From contig NZ_JAUMYS010000031.1 of assembly GCF_030528505.1 (NCBI RefSeq), positions 1-32,849 on the forward strand: DNA of 32,849 nucleotides. Reading direction: 5' to 3'. Of this stretch, positions 7,378-14,778 are shown piece by piece; the stretch's first letter is position 1, and the number at the start of each line of letters is the position of its first letter. The position numbers and the translations under genes are program-made. The DNA comes from Tannerella sp. (GTDB taxonomy: Bacteria; Bacteroidota; Bacteroidia; Bacteroidales; Tannerellaceae). The notes beneath the pieces were generated by a model, which was given only the letters and a program-made list of their open reading frames with translations, had not been told where the DNA came from and did no database searches.

Positions 7378-7416
7378 TATTAACTAACATGTCTCTGTTA
7401 TTTTACGGGGCCGCAA

Positions 7417-7854
7417 TCAACTGATTTCGATTGTTCGCTGTGCCTTGTGAATCTCTTCGTGCGAGAGTTTGGGCAGATCGATATTCAGTACGCCGTTTTC
7501 TACTTTTGCACAGATTTTATCCTTGTCTACATCGTCCGGCAGAATCATTGCCTGCTGGAACTTCGAGTACGAAAATTCGCGACGCAGATAACGTGCTTCC
7601 TTATTCTCTTCGCTCTTTTCACTCTTTTTCTCCATCGAGATCACCAAATGGTTGTCCGCATCGATATTGATGTGAAAATCTTCCTTCGTCATGCCCGGGG
7701 CTGCGACCTCGACCGTATAACGGTCTTTCATCTCCTTTACGTTGATGGCCGGTGCCGTTGCGTTCGTTCGTCCCATCCACTCATGCTCAAAAAAATCGTT
7801 GAAAATGGACGGTAACCAGTCGTTCTGATTTCTTCTAATCAAAGTTGTCATCAT
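7417..7854 (-). CDS. Small heat shock protein, Hsp20/alpha-crystallin family
   Basis: ATP-independent holdase chaperone of 145 residues. A short N-terminal arm (LPSIFNDFFEHEW) precedes the alpha-crystallin domain from about residue 36 to 140. The domain contains VEVAAPGMTKEDFHINID, the basic LRREFSYSKFQQAMILPDDVD loop, and the closing A.VENGVLNIDLPK motif (A-x-x-x-n-G-v-L family signature). Unusually for this group, a perfect AGGAGG lies 5 bases before the ATG at 7854 (8 bases before a second ATG at 7851), so initiation strength is set by the ribosome site. The transcript ends at the hairpin at 7336-7377. The upstream region to the next gene (300 bases) is all its own and contains a repeated 13-base word, suggesting stress-dependent control. 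Confidence 0.92.
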   Translation of the reverse strand: MMTTLIRRNQNDWLPSIFNDFFEHEWMGRTNATAPAINVKEMKDRYTVEVAAPGMTKEDFHINIDADNHLVISMEKKSEKSEENKEARYLRREFSYSKFQQAMILPDDVDKDKICAKVENGVLNIDLPKLSHEEIHKAQRTIEIS

Positions 7855-7972
7855 TCAATCCTCCTATAATTTAATGTTCTTTTTTTGAAGTCCGACTCGT
7901 CAATCTCGTGATATCCGACCCTCTATCGAGTGGTTACCTCCGAATTTGTTGAATCGGTTTCATTGGATAAGA

Positions 7973-8056
7973 TACAAAACGCATACCATCGCATTTTATG
8001 TGTCAAAATGGCGTGTTTTTTTGTTGTGGGGTTAATTTTTGTATGTCAAAATGGCG
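7973..8056 (-). promoter_or_regulatory. Candidate control region of hsp20 with two 13-base direct repeats
   Basis: The gap 7855-8154 has no gene. It contains the word TGTCAAAATGGCG twice (8001-8013 and 8044-8056, 43 bases apart start to start, about four helical turns). On the minus strand, downstream of both copies, TGGTATGCGTTTTGTA (7988-7973) resembles a sigma-54 -24/-12 element: GG, 10 bases, then GT instead of GC. Two upstream activator sites plus such an element would be a sigma-54 layout. The repeats are certain; the promoter class is a guess. Confidence 0.4.
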
Positions 8057-8154
8057 CTTTCGGGGTGGTGTATGGGCTCAATTCGCTCTTGTATAGGTGT
8101 TTGTGCTTTTGGTTACGGAGTTCTATCCGGATTTCGTTTGATTTTTTGATCGTA

Positions 8155-8682
8155 TTAAAGCTTCGGAAGTTCCTGCAAATATGCTTCTACTTTGGTATAG
8201 AGTTCATTTACGCTGTCTGTAATCGGTCGGCAAGCCGTATCGATAAGGAGAACCTCTTCGTCCCAAGCATGGTACTCTCTCTTCTCCACTTCTTCCCACG
8301 TCGGAAGGGATAAGTTTGCAATGTCTGTCGTTCTGTTTTCTACCCGTAACCGGTGTTCTGTCTTGTCCGAACAGACCACTTCGATGTTGACATATCGGGC
8401 CCCGCATTGTAGAGCTGTCTCTTGCCACTCTTTCCGGGTAAGGAGGATGGGGTTGCATCCGTCGGCGACGACATGGTTACCGAGGTGCAGATTCTCGGCC
8501 GCGAGTCGGTAGGATAGTCGATAACCTTCGCCTTCTACGCGATAATGGCATAAGTCTCGTAAACCTTGTTCAACGGTGTCGATCCGTAAGTAGACTGCGT
8601 TATATTTTTGAGCTAATGCTTTCGCAAGAGTTGTTTTTCCGGTAGCCGGCAAGCCGGAAAACAGAAATAAGATGGCCTTCAT
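8155..8682 (-). CDS. P-loop kinase-like ATPase (AAA_33 type)
   Basis: A 175-residue cytoplasmic protein with a Walker A loop GLPATGKTT (10-18) right at the N terminus and the organisation of the COG0645/AAA_33 small-kinase group (Zeta-toxin, chloramphenicol phosphotransferase and gluconate kinase relatives). After the P-loop come YLRIDTVEQGL (substrate-side Asp), VVADGCNPILLTRKEW (Walker-B-like strand), and an Arg-containing lid (HRLRVENR). The phosphorylated substrate is unknown, and no antitoxin gene sits beside it, so a toxin role is not supported. It is flanked by noncoding DNA on both sides and is apparently transcribed alone. Confidence 0.78.
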   Translation of the reverse strand: MKAILFLFSGLPATGKTTLAKALAQKYNAVYLRIDTVEQGLRDLCHYRVEGEGYRLSYRLAAENLHLGNHVVADGCNPILLTRKEWQETALQCGARYVNIEVVCSDKTEHRLRVENRTTDIANLSLPTWEEVEKREYHAWDEEVLLIDTACRPITDSVNELYTKVEAYLQELPKL

Positions 8683-8755
8683 GCTGATGTGTAATATGGA
8701 TATGAATGTTGGCGATTTCCTTAATGCGCAAAAGGATGAAGCTCAGTACATGGGG

Positions 8756-8793
8756 AAATAAAAAAGAGTTGTCTCATACCGAGGCAACTCTTT
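8756..8793 (-). terminator. Intrinsic terminator after the Lys/Cys-rich protein gene
   Basis: Minus-strand stem AAAGAGTTGCCTC (8793-8781) with GAGACAACTCTTT (8775-8763), one internal C-A mismatch, loop of 5, followed by TTTTTATTT. It lies 18 bases after the stop of the small exported protein. Confidence 0.75.
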
Positions 8794-8811
8794 CGATCTA
8801 TCAGAAGATAT

Positions 8812-9039
8812 TTATTTTGCTTCTTTTTTCTTTGAGCAGCATTCTTTCTTCTTGTCGCAAGCCTTGTCTTTCTTGCAAGCTTCTTTGCCTTCTTTCTTGC
8901 AGGCTTCTTTACCTTCCTTCTTGCAGCACTTCTGCTCTGTCTTTGTGCACTCTTTCTTCTCTTTCGTATCCTGTGCATTGGCAGAAACGCCCAATGCCAT
9001 GGCAGCAACGATCGCTGCGCTCAAAATCATTTTCTTCAT
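8812..9039 (-). CDS. Small exported Lys/Cys-rich repeat protein, function unknown
   Basis: 75 residues. Residues 1-22 are a clear signal peptide (MKKMILSAAIVAAMALGVSANA); predicted cleavage leaves a 53-residue mature protein that starts with Gln. The mature part holds 21 Lys and 8 Cys plus Glu/Asp/Thr and almost no hydrophobic residues, including a tandem KKEGKEAC repeat. It cannot have an ordinary hydrophobic core; metal-thiolate binding, disulfide-stabilised folding or binding to an anionic surface are possible. Its own terminator follows. The opposite-strand frames over this gene are artefacts of the repeats. I know of no assigned function; the signal peptide, terminator and regular coding pattern make it a real gene. 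Confidence 0.8.
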   Translation of the reverse strand: MKKMILSAAIVAAMALGVSANAQDTKEKKECTKTEQKCCKKEGKEACKKEGKEACKKDKACDKKKECCSKKKEAK

Positions 9040-9188
9040 CGTTTTGTTACTTTAAAAAATTAATACCGGATGCAAAGAAAAAAGATTTTGTGATTCGTCC
9101 TACTGTAAGCACTTAAAAATTAAATATCTTTATTTCATCTATACACATTTTTTCAGCTTGGATGGACACTGCTTTCAAGAGAGAGCGC

Positions 9189-9196
9189 TATCTTTG
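9189..9196 (+). promoter_or_regulatory. Possible -7 element immediately before sufS
   Basis: TATCTTTG matches TAnnTTTG exactly and ends only 4 bases before the preferred sufS ATG (9201). No TTTG/TTG lies at the usual 19-base distance (the nearest TTG gives 27). If it is used, the transcript would start at or after the ATG, implying a leaderless mRNA or a later start; otherwise the match is chance. Confidence 0.4.
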
Positions 9197-9200
9197 CAAC

Positions 9201-10403
9201 ATGTTAGAGACAGCATCCATCCGAAACGATTTTCCCATTTTGCGGCGTGAAGTATATGGTAAGCCGTTGATTTATCTTGATAATGCGGCTACGACTCAGA
9301 AGCCTCGTTGCGTTGTCGAGAAAATTGCGGAAGAGTATTATTCTGTAAATGCGAATATTCATCGCGGGGTTCATTTCTTGAGTCAGCAGGCTACGGAAGC
9401 GCACGAGGCTGCCCGCGAAACCGTACGGGCATTTTTGAATGCCCGCTCTTCGGCCGAAATCATTTTTACACGCGGTACGACCGAAGCAATTAACCTCGTT
9501 GCGTCAAGTTTTTCACGTGCTTGTACGACGCCCGGGGACGAAGTAATTGTCTCCGTGATGGAGCATCATGCCAATATTGTTCCCTGGCAATTACACGGCC
9601 TGAAGTTAAAAGTGATACCGTTTAACGAGCGCGGTGAACTCGATCTGGACGCGTTTCTCCGGTTGTTTACTGATAGGACGAAGCTTGTAGCCGTGACCCA
9701 TATGTCGAACGTGCTCGGGGTGATTAACCCGGTGGAGGAGATTGTGCGGATAGCTCATCAACACGGGATACCTGTTCTTATAGACGGAGCTCAGGTCGTA
9801 GCCCATCAACAGGTTGACGTACAGCTTCTCGATGCGGATTTCTATGCTTTTTCCGGGCATAAAGTCTATGGGCCTACAGGCATCGGTGTACTCTACGGAA
9901 AGGCGGAATGGTTAGACCGCCTGCCGCCTTATCAGGGAGGTGGGGAGATGATTCACAACGTAACCTTTGAGTATACGACGTTTAATGAGCTTCCGTATAA
10001 GTTCGAGGCCGGTACTCCGGATTACATTGGCAGCACGGCCCTGGCCGAAGCGTTGAAGTATCTACAGGCCATCGGGCTTCCCGAGATTGCGGCGCATGAG
10101 CGCGAGCTGCTTCGTTATGCGACGGAACGGCTCGATGAAATGCAAGATATCCGTATCTTCGGACGTACCGAACACAAAAACAGCGTCGTCTCTTTTCTGG
10201 TGGGTAATATCCATCATTACGATATGGGCATGTTGCTCGACCGTCTCGGCATAGCCGTGCGCACGGGGCATCATTGTGCGCAACCGCTTATGCACGCACT
10301 TGGCATCGAAGGGACCGTCAGAGCGTCGTTCGCACTTTATAATACAAAGGAGGAAGTGGATGCACTCGTCGAAGGAATCCATCGCATCCGAAAAATGTTT
10401 TGA
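9201..10403 (+). CDS. sufS: Cysteine desulfurase, SufS type
   Basis: PLP enzyme that takes sulfur from L-cysteine as an enzyme persulfide, for Fe-S cluster assembly. The 400-residue protein has the family N terminus (RNDFPILRREVYGKPLIYLDNAATTQKP), the PLP lysine Lys221 in FSGHKVYGPTG and the sulfur-accepting Cys359 in RTGHHCAQPL, the group-II (SufS) context. The frame opens at 9162, but the 13 extra residues do not belong to the family, so I use ATG 9201. Its partner SufE is encoded about 3 kb away on the other strand rather than adjacent, and sufBCD is not in the window. Confidence 0.93.
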   Translation: MLETASIRNDFPILRREVYGKPLIYLDNAATTQKPRCVVEKIAEEYYSVNANIHRGVHFLSQQATEAHEAARETVRAFLNARSSAEIIFTRGTTEAINLVASSFSRACTTPGDEVIVSVMEHHANIVPWQLHGLKLKVIPFNERGELDLDAFLRLFTDRTKLVAVTHMSNVLGVINPVEEIVRIAHQHGIPVLIDGAQVVAHQQVDVQLLDADFYAFSGHKVYGPTGIGVLYGKAEWLDRLPPYQGGGEMIHNVTFEYTTFNELPYKFEAGTPDYIGSTALAEALKYLQAIGLPEIAAHERELLRYATERLDEMQDIRIFGRTEHKNSVVSFLVGNIHHYDMGMLLDRLGIAVRTGHHCAQPLMHALGIEGTVRASFALYNTKEEVDALVEGIHRIRKMF

Positions 10404-10512
10404 TCAATTATAATGAGCGCCCTTCCTGATAAGAGGATTTAGGAGATACGTGCAGGAAGAGAATGTTGAAACAGAGAATAAAAGATGATAAACCAAGGTA
10501 AATCTTCATAAT

Positions 10513-12213
10513 ATGAAACTACAGATCGTAAAATGTTTTATCGTTCTGCTTTCGGGTTTATTCAGCATCCCGCTGTATGGACAAGAGGATTATTCTATTC
10601 TGATACATAAAGCGTATAATGTGATGTGGAAAGAAAAGGACATGGATGGTCATAAAAAGGCCCTTAGGATGTATGAAGAAGCTTTTGACCTGTTTCCTGA
10701 CAGCATCGACACATCTGAATTGAACGATGCATCCATCTTGGCTGCATGGTTGAACGATCATGATAAGGCCTTTAAGTACCTGAACGCTTTTGTCGCCATG
10801 AAGACAGCGAAAAATGGATATCCCAGTTGGCGGTATGTAGTAGGGAATAACTCTGAAGTTGATTATAAGAATTTACTTGATGATCCCCGATGGATCACGG
10901 TGAAAAATATAGCACTCAAAGATAAGGCCTTGTTTTATGACAAATTGAGAGAGGAAGAGGAAGAATTCTACGAAGTGCATAAGATTGATTTCGAGCAAAT
11001 GAAAGATGTGATGGTTTTATATGATAATATACGGAATTATCATCCGTATAAAACAAAACAAAAGCAAGATTATTCAATTACATTTCAATTAAATGATTCT
11101 GCGCGGACATCTTTTTTTATCCATTTGCCACAGAATTATAATCCGGAGAAAAAATACCCTCTTTTATTTTTTCTTCATGGTGCCGTACGGGGAAACCGTT
11201 TGGCAGATTTTCAAATTGCATCATGGGTGCTATTCGATTGGAACAGGTATTATACAAAATATGCTGCCTTGAATGATGTTATTTTGGTTTTTCCTCGAGG
11301 AAGTAAAGAGTTTAACTGGATGTTCCCCGATGATGGATTTTTTATGGTTCCAGCTATGTTGAAATCTATCAAAAAGGCAATTAATATAGATGACAATAAG
11401 GTGTTTATATCGGGGCATTCTAATGGGGCAACGGGTTCATTCTCGTACTTGATGAAGCTGCCTTCTTCGTTTGCCGGATGTTATGGATTCAACACCTACC
11501 CGAAAGTCTTTACTGGAGGAACTTTTATAGAGAATATCAGAAATCGTTCGTTTATAAATTTCTCGACTGATAAGGACTATTACTATCCTCCACATGCGAA
11601 TGATAAATTCACCCAATTGATGAAGAAAATGAATACCGATTATCATGAATATCGATATAACGGCTTTCCCCATTGGTTTCCTCAATTTGATGAGTCGGAG
11701 CCAGCATATCGAATTTTATTTTCAGACTTGGTAAAACGGGAAAGGAATCCTTTTCCAAGGGAGATATCTTGGGAGTTTGATGATGACCGTTATGGAACAA
11801 TCGATTGGCTTTCCAATATAAAATTGGATACATTAGTGGAGCGGAAGAGTTGGCATAAAGAGTCTAACTTTAGAATTGATAAATGGTTGAAGTATGACAA
11901 AAACGATAGCTTAGTTGTTTATCATGTAGATAGAAATGCGTTTGATTTTCCTCGTAAATCAGGTAAGATCAAGGCTGAGTACAATGATAACGTCTTTCGA
12001 ATAGAAACTTCTCGTATAACTTCGTTTTCGGTAAATATCTCTCCGGAAATGGTGAATATGAGAAAGAAAGTACAGATTTATGTAAATGGAACACTGCGTT
12101 TCAGCAAACGGGTCGGATATGATCGAGATTTCATGCTACGCAGCTTTAAGGAAAACCAAGACAGAAAGCAAGTTTGGGTGAATCAGATAGACCTATCCTT
12201 GAATCATTATTAG
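10513..12213 (+). CDS. Exported alpha/beta-hydrolase fold protein, probable esterase or peptidase
   Basis: 566 residues, starting with a signal peptide (MKLQIVKCFIVLLSGLFSIPLYG) whose cleavage would leave Gln at +1. Residues about 25-165 are helical and TPR-like (repeated Ala/Trp/Leu spacing, an acidic REEEEEFYEVH stretch). Residues about 185-415 form an alpha/beta hydrolase: FFLHGAVRG oxyanion segment, nucleophile elbow GHSNG (Ser303), Asp353 or Asp355 in STDKDYYYPP, and His387 in FPHWFP, so the triad appears complete. This resembles the feruloyl-esterase/PHB-depolymerase/PlpA-like group. The C-terminal part of about 140 residues is beta-rich and unassigned. The DNA is clearly more AT-rich than its neighbours, which suggests acquisition or relaxed selection. 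It stands alone between sufS and the ybjQ-like gene. The substrate is unknown. Confidence 0.75.
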   Translation: MKLQIVKCFIVLLSGLFSIPLYGQEDYSILIHKAYNVMWKEKDMDGHKKALRMYEEAFDLFPDSIDTSELNDASILAAWLNDHDKAFKYLNAFVAMKTAKNGYPSWRYVVGNNSEVDYKNLLDDPRWITVKNIALKDKALFYDKLREEEEEFYEVHKIDFEQMKDVMVLYDNIRNYHPYKTKQKQDYSITFQLNDSARTSFFIHLPQNYNPEKKYPLLFFLHGAVRGNRLADFQIASWVLFDWNRYYTKYAALNDVILVFPRGSKEFNWMFPDDGFFMVPAMLKSIKKAINIDDNKVFISGHSNGATGSFSYLMKLPSSFAGCYGFNTYPKVFTGGTFIENIRNRSFINFSTDKDYYYPPHANDKFTQLMKKMNTDYHEYRYNGFPHWFPQFDESEPAYRILFSDLVKRERNPFPREISWEFDDDRYGTIDWLSNIKLDTLVERKSWHKESNFRIDKWLKYDKNDSLVVYHVDRNAFDFPRKSGKIKAEYNDNVFRIETSRITSFSVNISPEMVNMRKKVQIYVNGTLRFSKRVGYDRDFMLRSFKENQDRKQVWVNQIDLSLNHY

Positions 12214-12403
12214 CTTATTCGAATGGATTTGCAAAGGGAGGATCTCTTAAAATCAATAAAATATTGTAGGTTGATAATGGATTAGGATACTCATACATGA
12301 CTTATCATTAACAGATCGAGATTGTTTTTGGGAGTGCATACAGATATTCAATCAAAACGAATCAAAAGACTATTTATAGTTAAATTATATATACAAAAAC
12401 ATT

Positions 12404-12718
12404 ATGATACTGACAACAACACCTTCTGTCGAAGGACAAACAATTACCTCGTATCGAGGCATCGTGAGTGGTGAAGCGATTATCGGCGCCAATATTTTCC
12501 GCGATTTCTCTGCCTGTATTACAGACCTTGTCGGAGGCCGTTCGAATGCCTACGAGAAAGTTTTAAGAAAAGCGAAAGATGCGGCCTTGCAGGAGATGGC
12601 AGAACAGGCGAAAGAACTTGGTGCGAATGCGGTGCTCAGCATAGACCTGGACTATGAAACGATCGGAGGAAGCATGTTGATGGTGACGGCGAGTGGAACG
12701 GCCGTGACGGTAGCATAA
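12404..12718 (+). CDS. YbjQ/UPF0145 family protein
   Basis: 104 residues matching the whole YbjQ (UPF0145) domain: [34 protein letters not shown] at the N terminus, a helical ARG/Lys-rich centre beginning [14 protein letters not shown], and the closing [26 protein letters not shown] strand. Members form pentamers and were once labelled heavy-metal binding, but the function is not established. It has no Cys cluster, so metal binding is not supported here. The stop is 1 base before the rnhB start, so both are on one transcript. The 190-base gap before it (12214-12403) shows no recognisable element beyond AT-rich DNA. Confidence 0.88.
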   Translation: MILTTTPSVEGQTITSYRGIVSGEAIIGANIFRDFSACITDLVGGRSNAYEKVLRKAKDAALQEMAEQAKELGANAVLSIDLDYETIGGSMLMVTASGTAVTVA

Positions 12719-12719
12719 C

Positions 12720-13322
12720 ATGCTTCAACCTTATCTCAAAAAAGGACGCCTCGAGGCCGGATGCGACGAGGCCGGCCGAGGTTGTCTGGCCGGTGCTGTC
12801 TATGCAGCTGCCGTCATCCTGCCGCCTGATTTCCACAATGAACTGTTGAACGATAGCAAGCAGCTGACGGAAAAAAAGCGTTACGCTTTGCGGCCGATCA
12901 TCGAAGAAACGGCGACGGCTTGGGCGATCGGCATCGTAACGCCCGAGGAGATCGACCGGATGAATATCCTGCGTGCTTCGATCTTAGCGATGCATCGCGC
13001 CATCGACAAGCTGAAAGTAAGGCCGGAATACCTGCTGATCGACGGAAACCGTTTTGCTCCGTATCCCGATATTCCGTATGAGACAGTCGTCAAAGGAGAC
13101 GGAAAGATGATGAGCATTGCCGCAGCCTCGATTTTGGCTAAAACGTATCGGGATGACTACATGAACGAACTGGCCGAGGAATATCCGGCGTACCATTGGG
13201 AGAGGAACAAAGGTTATCCCACTGAAGCGCATCGTGAAGCCATCCGTCGCGCAGGAACGACGCCTTATCATCGCAAGAGCTTTATGCTCCTGCCGCCTGC
13301 ACAGTTGAGTCTAGAGCTGTGA
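12720..13322 (+). CDS. rnhB: Ribonuclease HII
   Basis: Endonuclease that nicks RNA in RNA-DNA hybrids, including single ribonucleotides in DNA. The 200-residue protein has the signature [13 protein letters not shown] (Asp16, Glu17), LLIDGNR (Asp108) and [13 protein letters not shown] (Asp145), the four metal-binding acidic residues of type 2 RNase H. The length is normal. It follows the ybjQ-like gene after 1 base and ends 7 bases from the sufE gene, which is convergent; no terminator hairpin separates them. Confidence 0.94.
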   Translation: MLQPYLKKGRLEAGCDEAGRGCLAGAVYAAAVILPPDFHNELLNDSKQLTEKKRYALRPIIEETATAWAIGIVTPEEIDRMNILRASILAMHRAIDKLKVRPEYLLIDGNRFAPYPDIPYETVVKGDGKMMSIAAASILAKTYRDDYMNELAEEYPAYHWERNKGYPTEAHREAIRRAGTTPYHRKSFMLLPPAQLSLEL

Positions 13323-13329
13323 ATCAGGT

Positions 13330-13752
13330 CTAAGTCGCTTTGGTGCTGAATGCTAAAGCATACATTTTCATCTGTTTCAGCATCGCGACGAGACCGTTGG
13401 AGCGAGTAGGAGAGAGATGTTCTTTCAATCCGATGCGTTCGATAAAGTACAGATCGGCGTCGAGAATCTCCTGTGGCGTGTGATGGGACAGCACGCGTAT
13501 GAGTAACGATACGATGCCTTTTACAATCACGGCGTCGCTCTCGCCCTGAAAGATCACCTTTCCGTCTGTGTAATCGGCCTGCAACCATACGCGACTCTGG
13601 CATCCTTCAATCAGGTTATTACTTGTTTTGTATCGCTCGTCGAGCGGTGGCAGCGCATTGCCCATGTCGATCAGTAAGGCATACTTATCCATCCAGTCGT
13701 CGAATACGGAGAATTCTTCGATTACTCCGTCCTGTATCTCGTTAATGGTCAT
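13330..13752 (-). CDS. sufE: SufE family sulfur acceptor for cysteine desulfurase
   Basis: Accepts persulfide sulfur from SufS and passes it to the Fe-S scaffold. 140 residues; the acceptor cysteine is Cys51 in NNLIEGCQSRVWL, and the conserved HTPQEILDADLYFIERIGLKEHLSPTRSNGL region follows, typical of SufE/CsdE. The longer frame would begin with TTG at 13761; the ATG at 13752 gives the family start (MTINEIQDGVIEEF). It is the last gene of a three-gene operon, 12 bases after the glutaminyl cyclase stop. Its partner sufS is the plus-strand gene at 9201. Confidence 0.93.
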   Translation of the reverse strand: MTINEIQDGVIEEFSVFDDWMDKYALLIDMGNALPPLDERYKTSNNLIEGCQSRVWLQADYTDGKVIFQGESDAVIVKGIVSLLIRVLSHHTPQEILDADLYFIERIGLKEHLSPTRSNGLVAMLKQMKMYALAFSTKAT

Positions 13753-13764
13753 TTTAGTCAATTC

Positions 13765-14766
13765 TTAATAGTTATAAATTACGCTCAAAACCGTCTCACC
13801 GACAGCTTTCAATGTTTCACGGTCGATATTCTCCATCGTATCGTTTTGCGTATGCCAGTAAGCTCCAAAGCCGGAGCGGGTATCCGGGTCGTAGTTGATG
13901 ATATCCAGACAGGGAATGCGAAGTCCTTGTATCACATATTGATGGTCGTCGACGATAGTGCCTCCTTGCGCGTTGATGAAATACTTCCCGTATCCCAACT
14001 CGCGTGCGGCGGCCCAGACTTTCTCTACGTATCTCGCGGCATATTGCACAGAGGTGCCTTCCTTATAAAAGGTAGCACCGCGTGAGCCGACCATGTCGAG
14101 TAGGATGCCGAATTCGGCTTTGTAGTTGGGTACATGCGGGTTTTTGGCCCAGAATTGTGATCCGAGACACCATGTATCGGGTTTGTACTCGTCGACGAAT
14201 TCCGGCGTACCATAGTCTTCCGCATCAAAAAAGACGATATCAATGCCCATGTCGGGCGTCTTTGCCTGAATCTGACGAGCGATTTCGAGGAGCACGCCAA
14301 CGCCGCTTCCCCCGTCGTCGGCACCGTCTATCGGCTTGCGGTGATTGGCTTCGTCGGCATCATGGTCGGCGTAAGGACGGGAATCCCAATGGGCGAAGAG
14401 GAGTATGCGACGCGATTTCTCGGGCTGGTAGGCTCCGATGATATTTTGGGCCTTTAATTTGTCGCCGTTGTACGCCGTCAAGACGGCTTCCTGCACATAG
14501 ACTTTCGCTCCGTGACGCTTTAGTTCTCCTGCCAGATAATCAGCGCATAATCGGTGCGCTTCGCTGTTCGGCACGCGCGGGCCGAAGGCTACTTGTCGTT
14601 CGATATAGGCATAAGCGCTGTCTGCATTGAACGTCGGAGCCTCTGTGCGCACGTTCGTCTGATCAGGTGTTGCCGTTACTTCTTTGGTCGTATTCTTTTG
14701 CCCGCAACACGATAGCAACAAACTGCCGAGTAATACTCCTACGTATTTATTCATTGTTATATTCAT
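13765..14766 (-). CDS. Glutaminyl-peptide cyclotransferase, M28-type lipoprotein
   Basis: Converts N-terminal Gln of exported proteins to pyroglutamate. It is a zinc-dependent M28-fold enzyme of the mammalian-like type II cyclase family known from periodontal Bacteroidetes. The 333-residue protein has a lipobox LLSC (Cys20), so it is probably anchored to a membrane on the periplasmic side. FAHWDSRPYADHD (126-136), GADDGGSGVGVLLE (Asp150/151), DAEDYG (Glu183) and WHTQNDT (His305) are the metal and catalytic positions. Cytoplasmic aminopeptidases of the same fold are the alternative, but the lipobox and the DxxH-W context favour the cyclase. The start at 14766 or 14754 gives the same lipoprotein. 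It lies 12 bases after the upstream fusion gene and 12 before sufE. Confidence 0.85.
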   Translation of the reverse strand: MNITMNKYVGVLLGSLLLSCCGQKNTTKEVTATPDQTNVRTEAPTFNADSAYAYIERQVAFGPRVPNSEAHRLCADYLAGELKRHGAKVYVQEAVLTAYNGDKLKAQNIIGAYQPEKSRRILLFAHWDSRPYADHDADEANHRKPIDGADDGGSGVGVLLEIARQIQAKTPDMGIDIVFFDAEDYGTPEFVDEYKPDTWCLGSQFWAKNPHVPNYKAEFGILLDMVGSRGATFYKEGTSVQYAARYVEKVWAAARELGYGKYFINAQGGTIVDDHQYVIQGLRIPCLDIINYDPDTRSGFGAYWHTQNDTMENIDRETLKAVGETVLSVIYNY

Positions 14767-14778
14767 GATTGTTGTCGA

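Noticed and set aside
7930-8313. 127-codon plus-strand frame across the hsp20 control region
   Set aside because: It overlaps the kinase gene on the other strand, is rich in Cys/Phe/Ile without domain features, and covers the 13-base repeats; more likely noncoding.
8155-8682. Zeta-type toxin of a toxin-antitoxin pair
   Set aside because: No small antitoxin gene on either side and the P-loop family is broad; kinase-like label kept.
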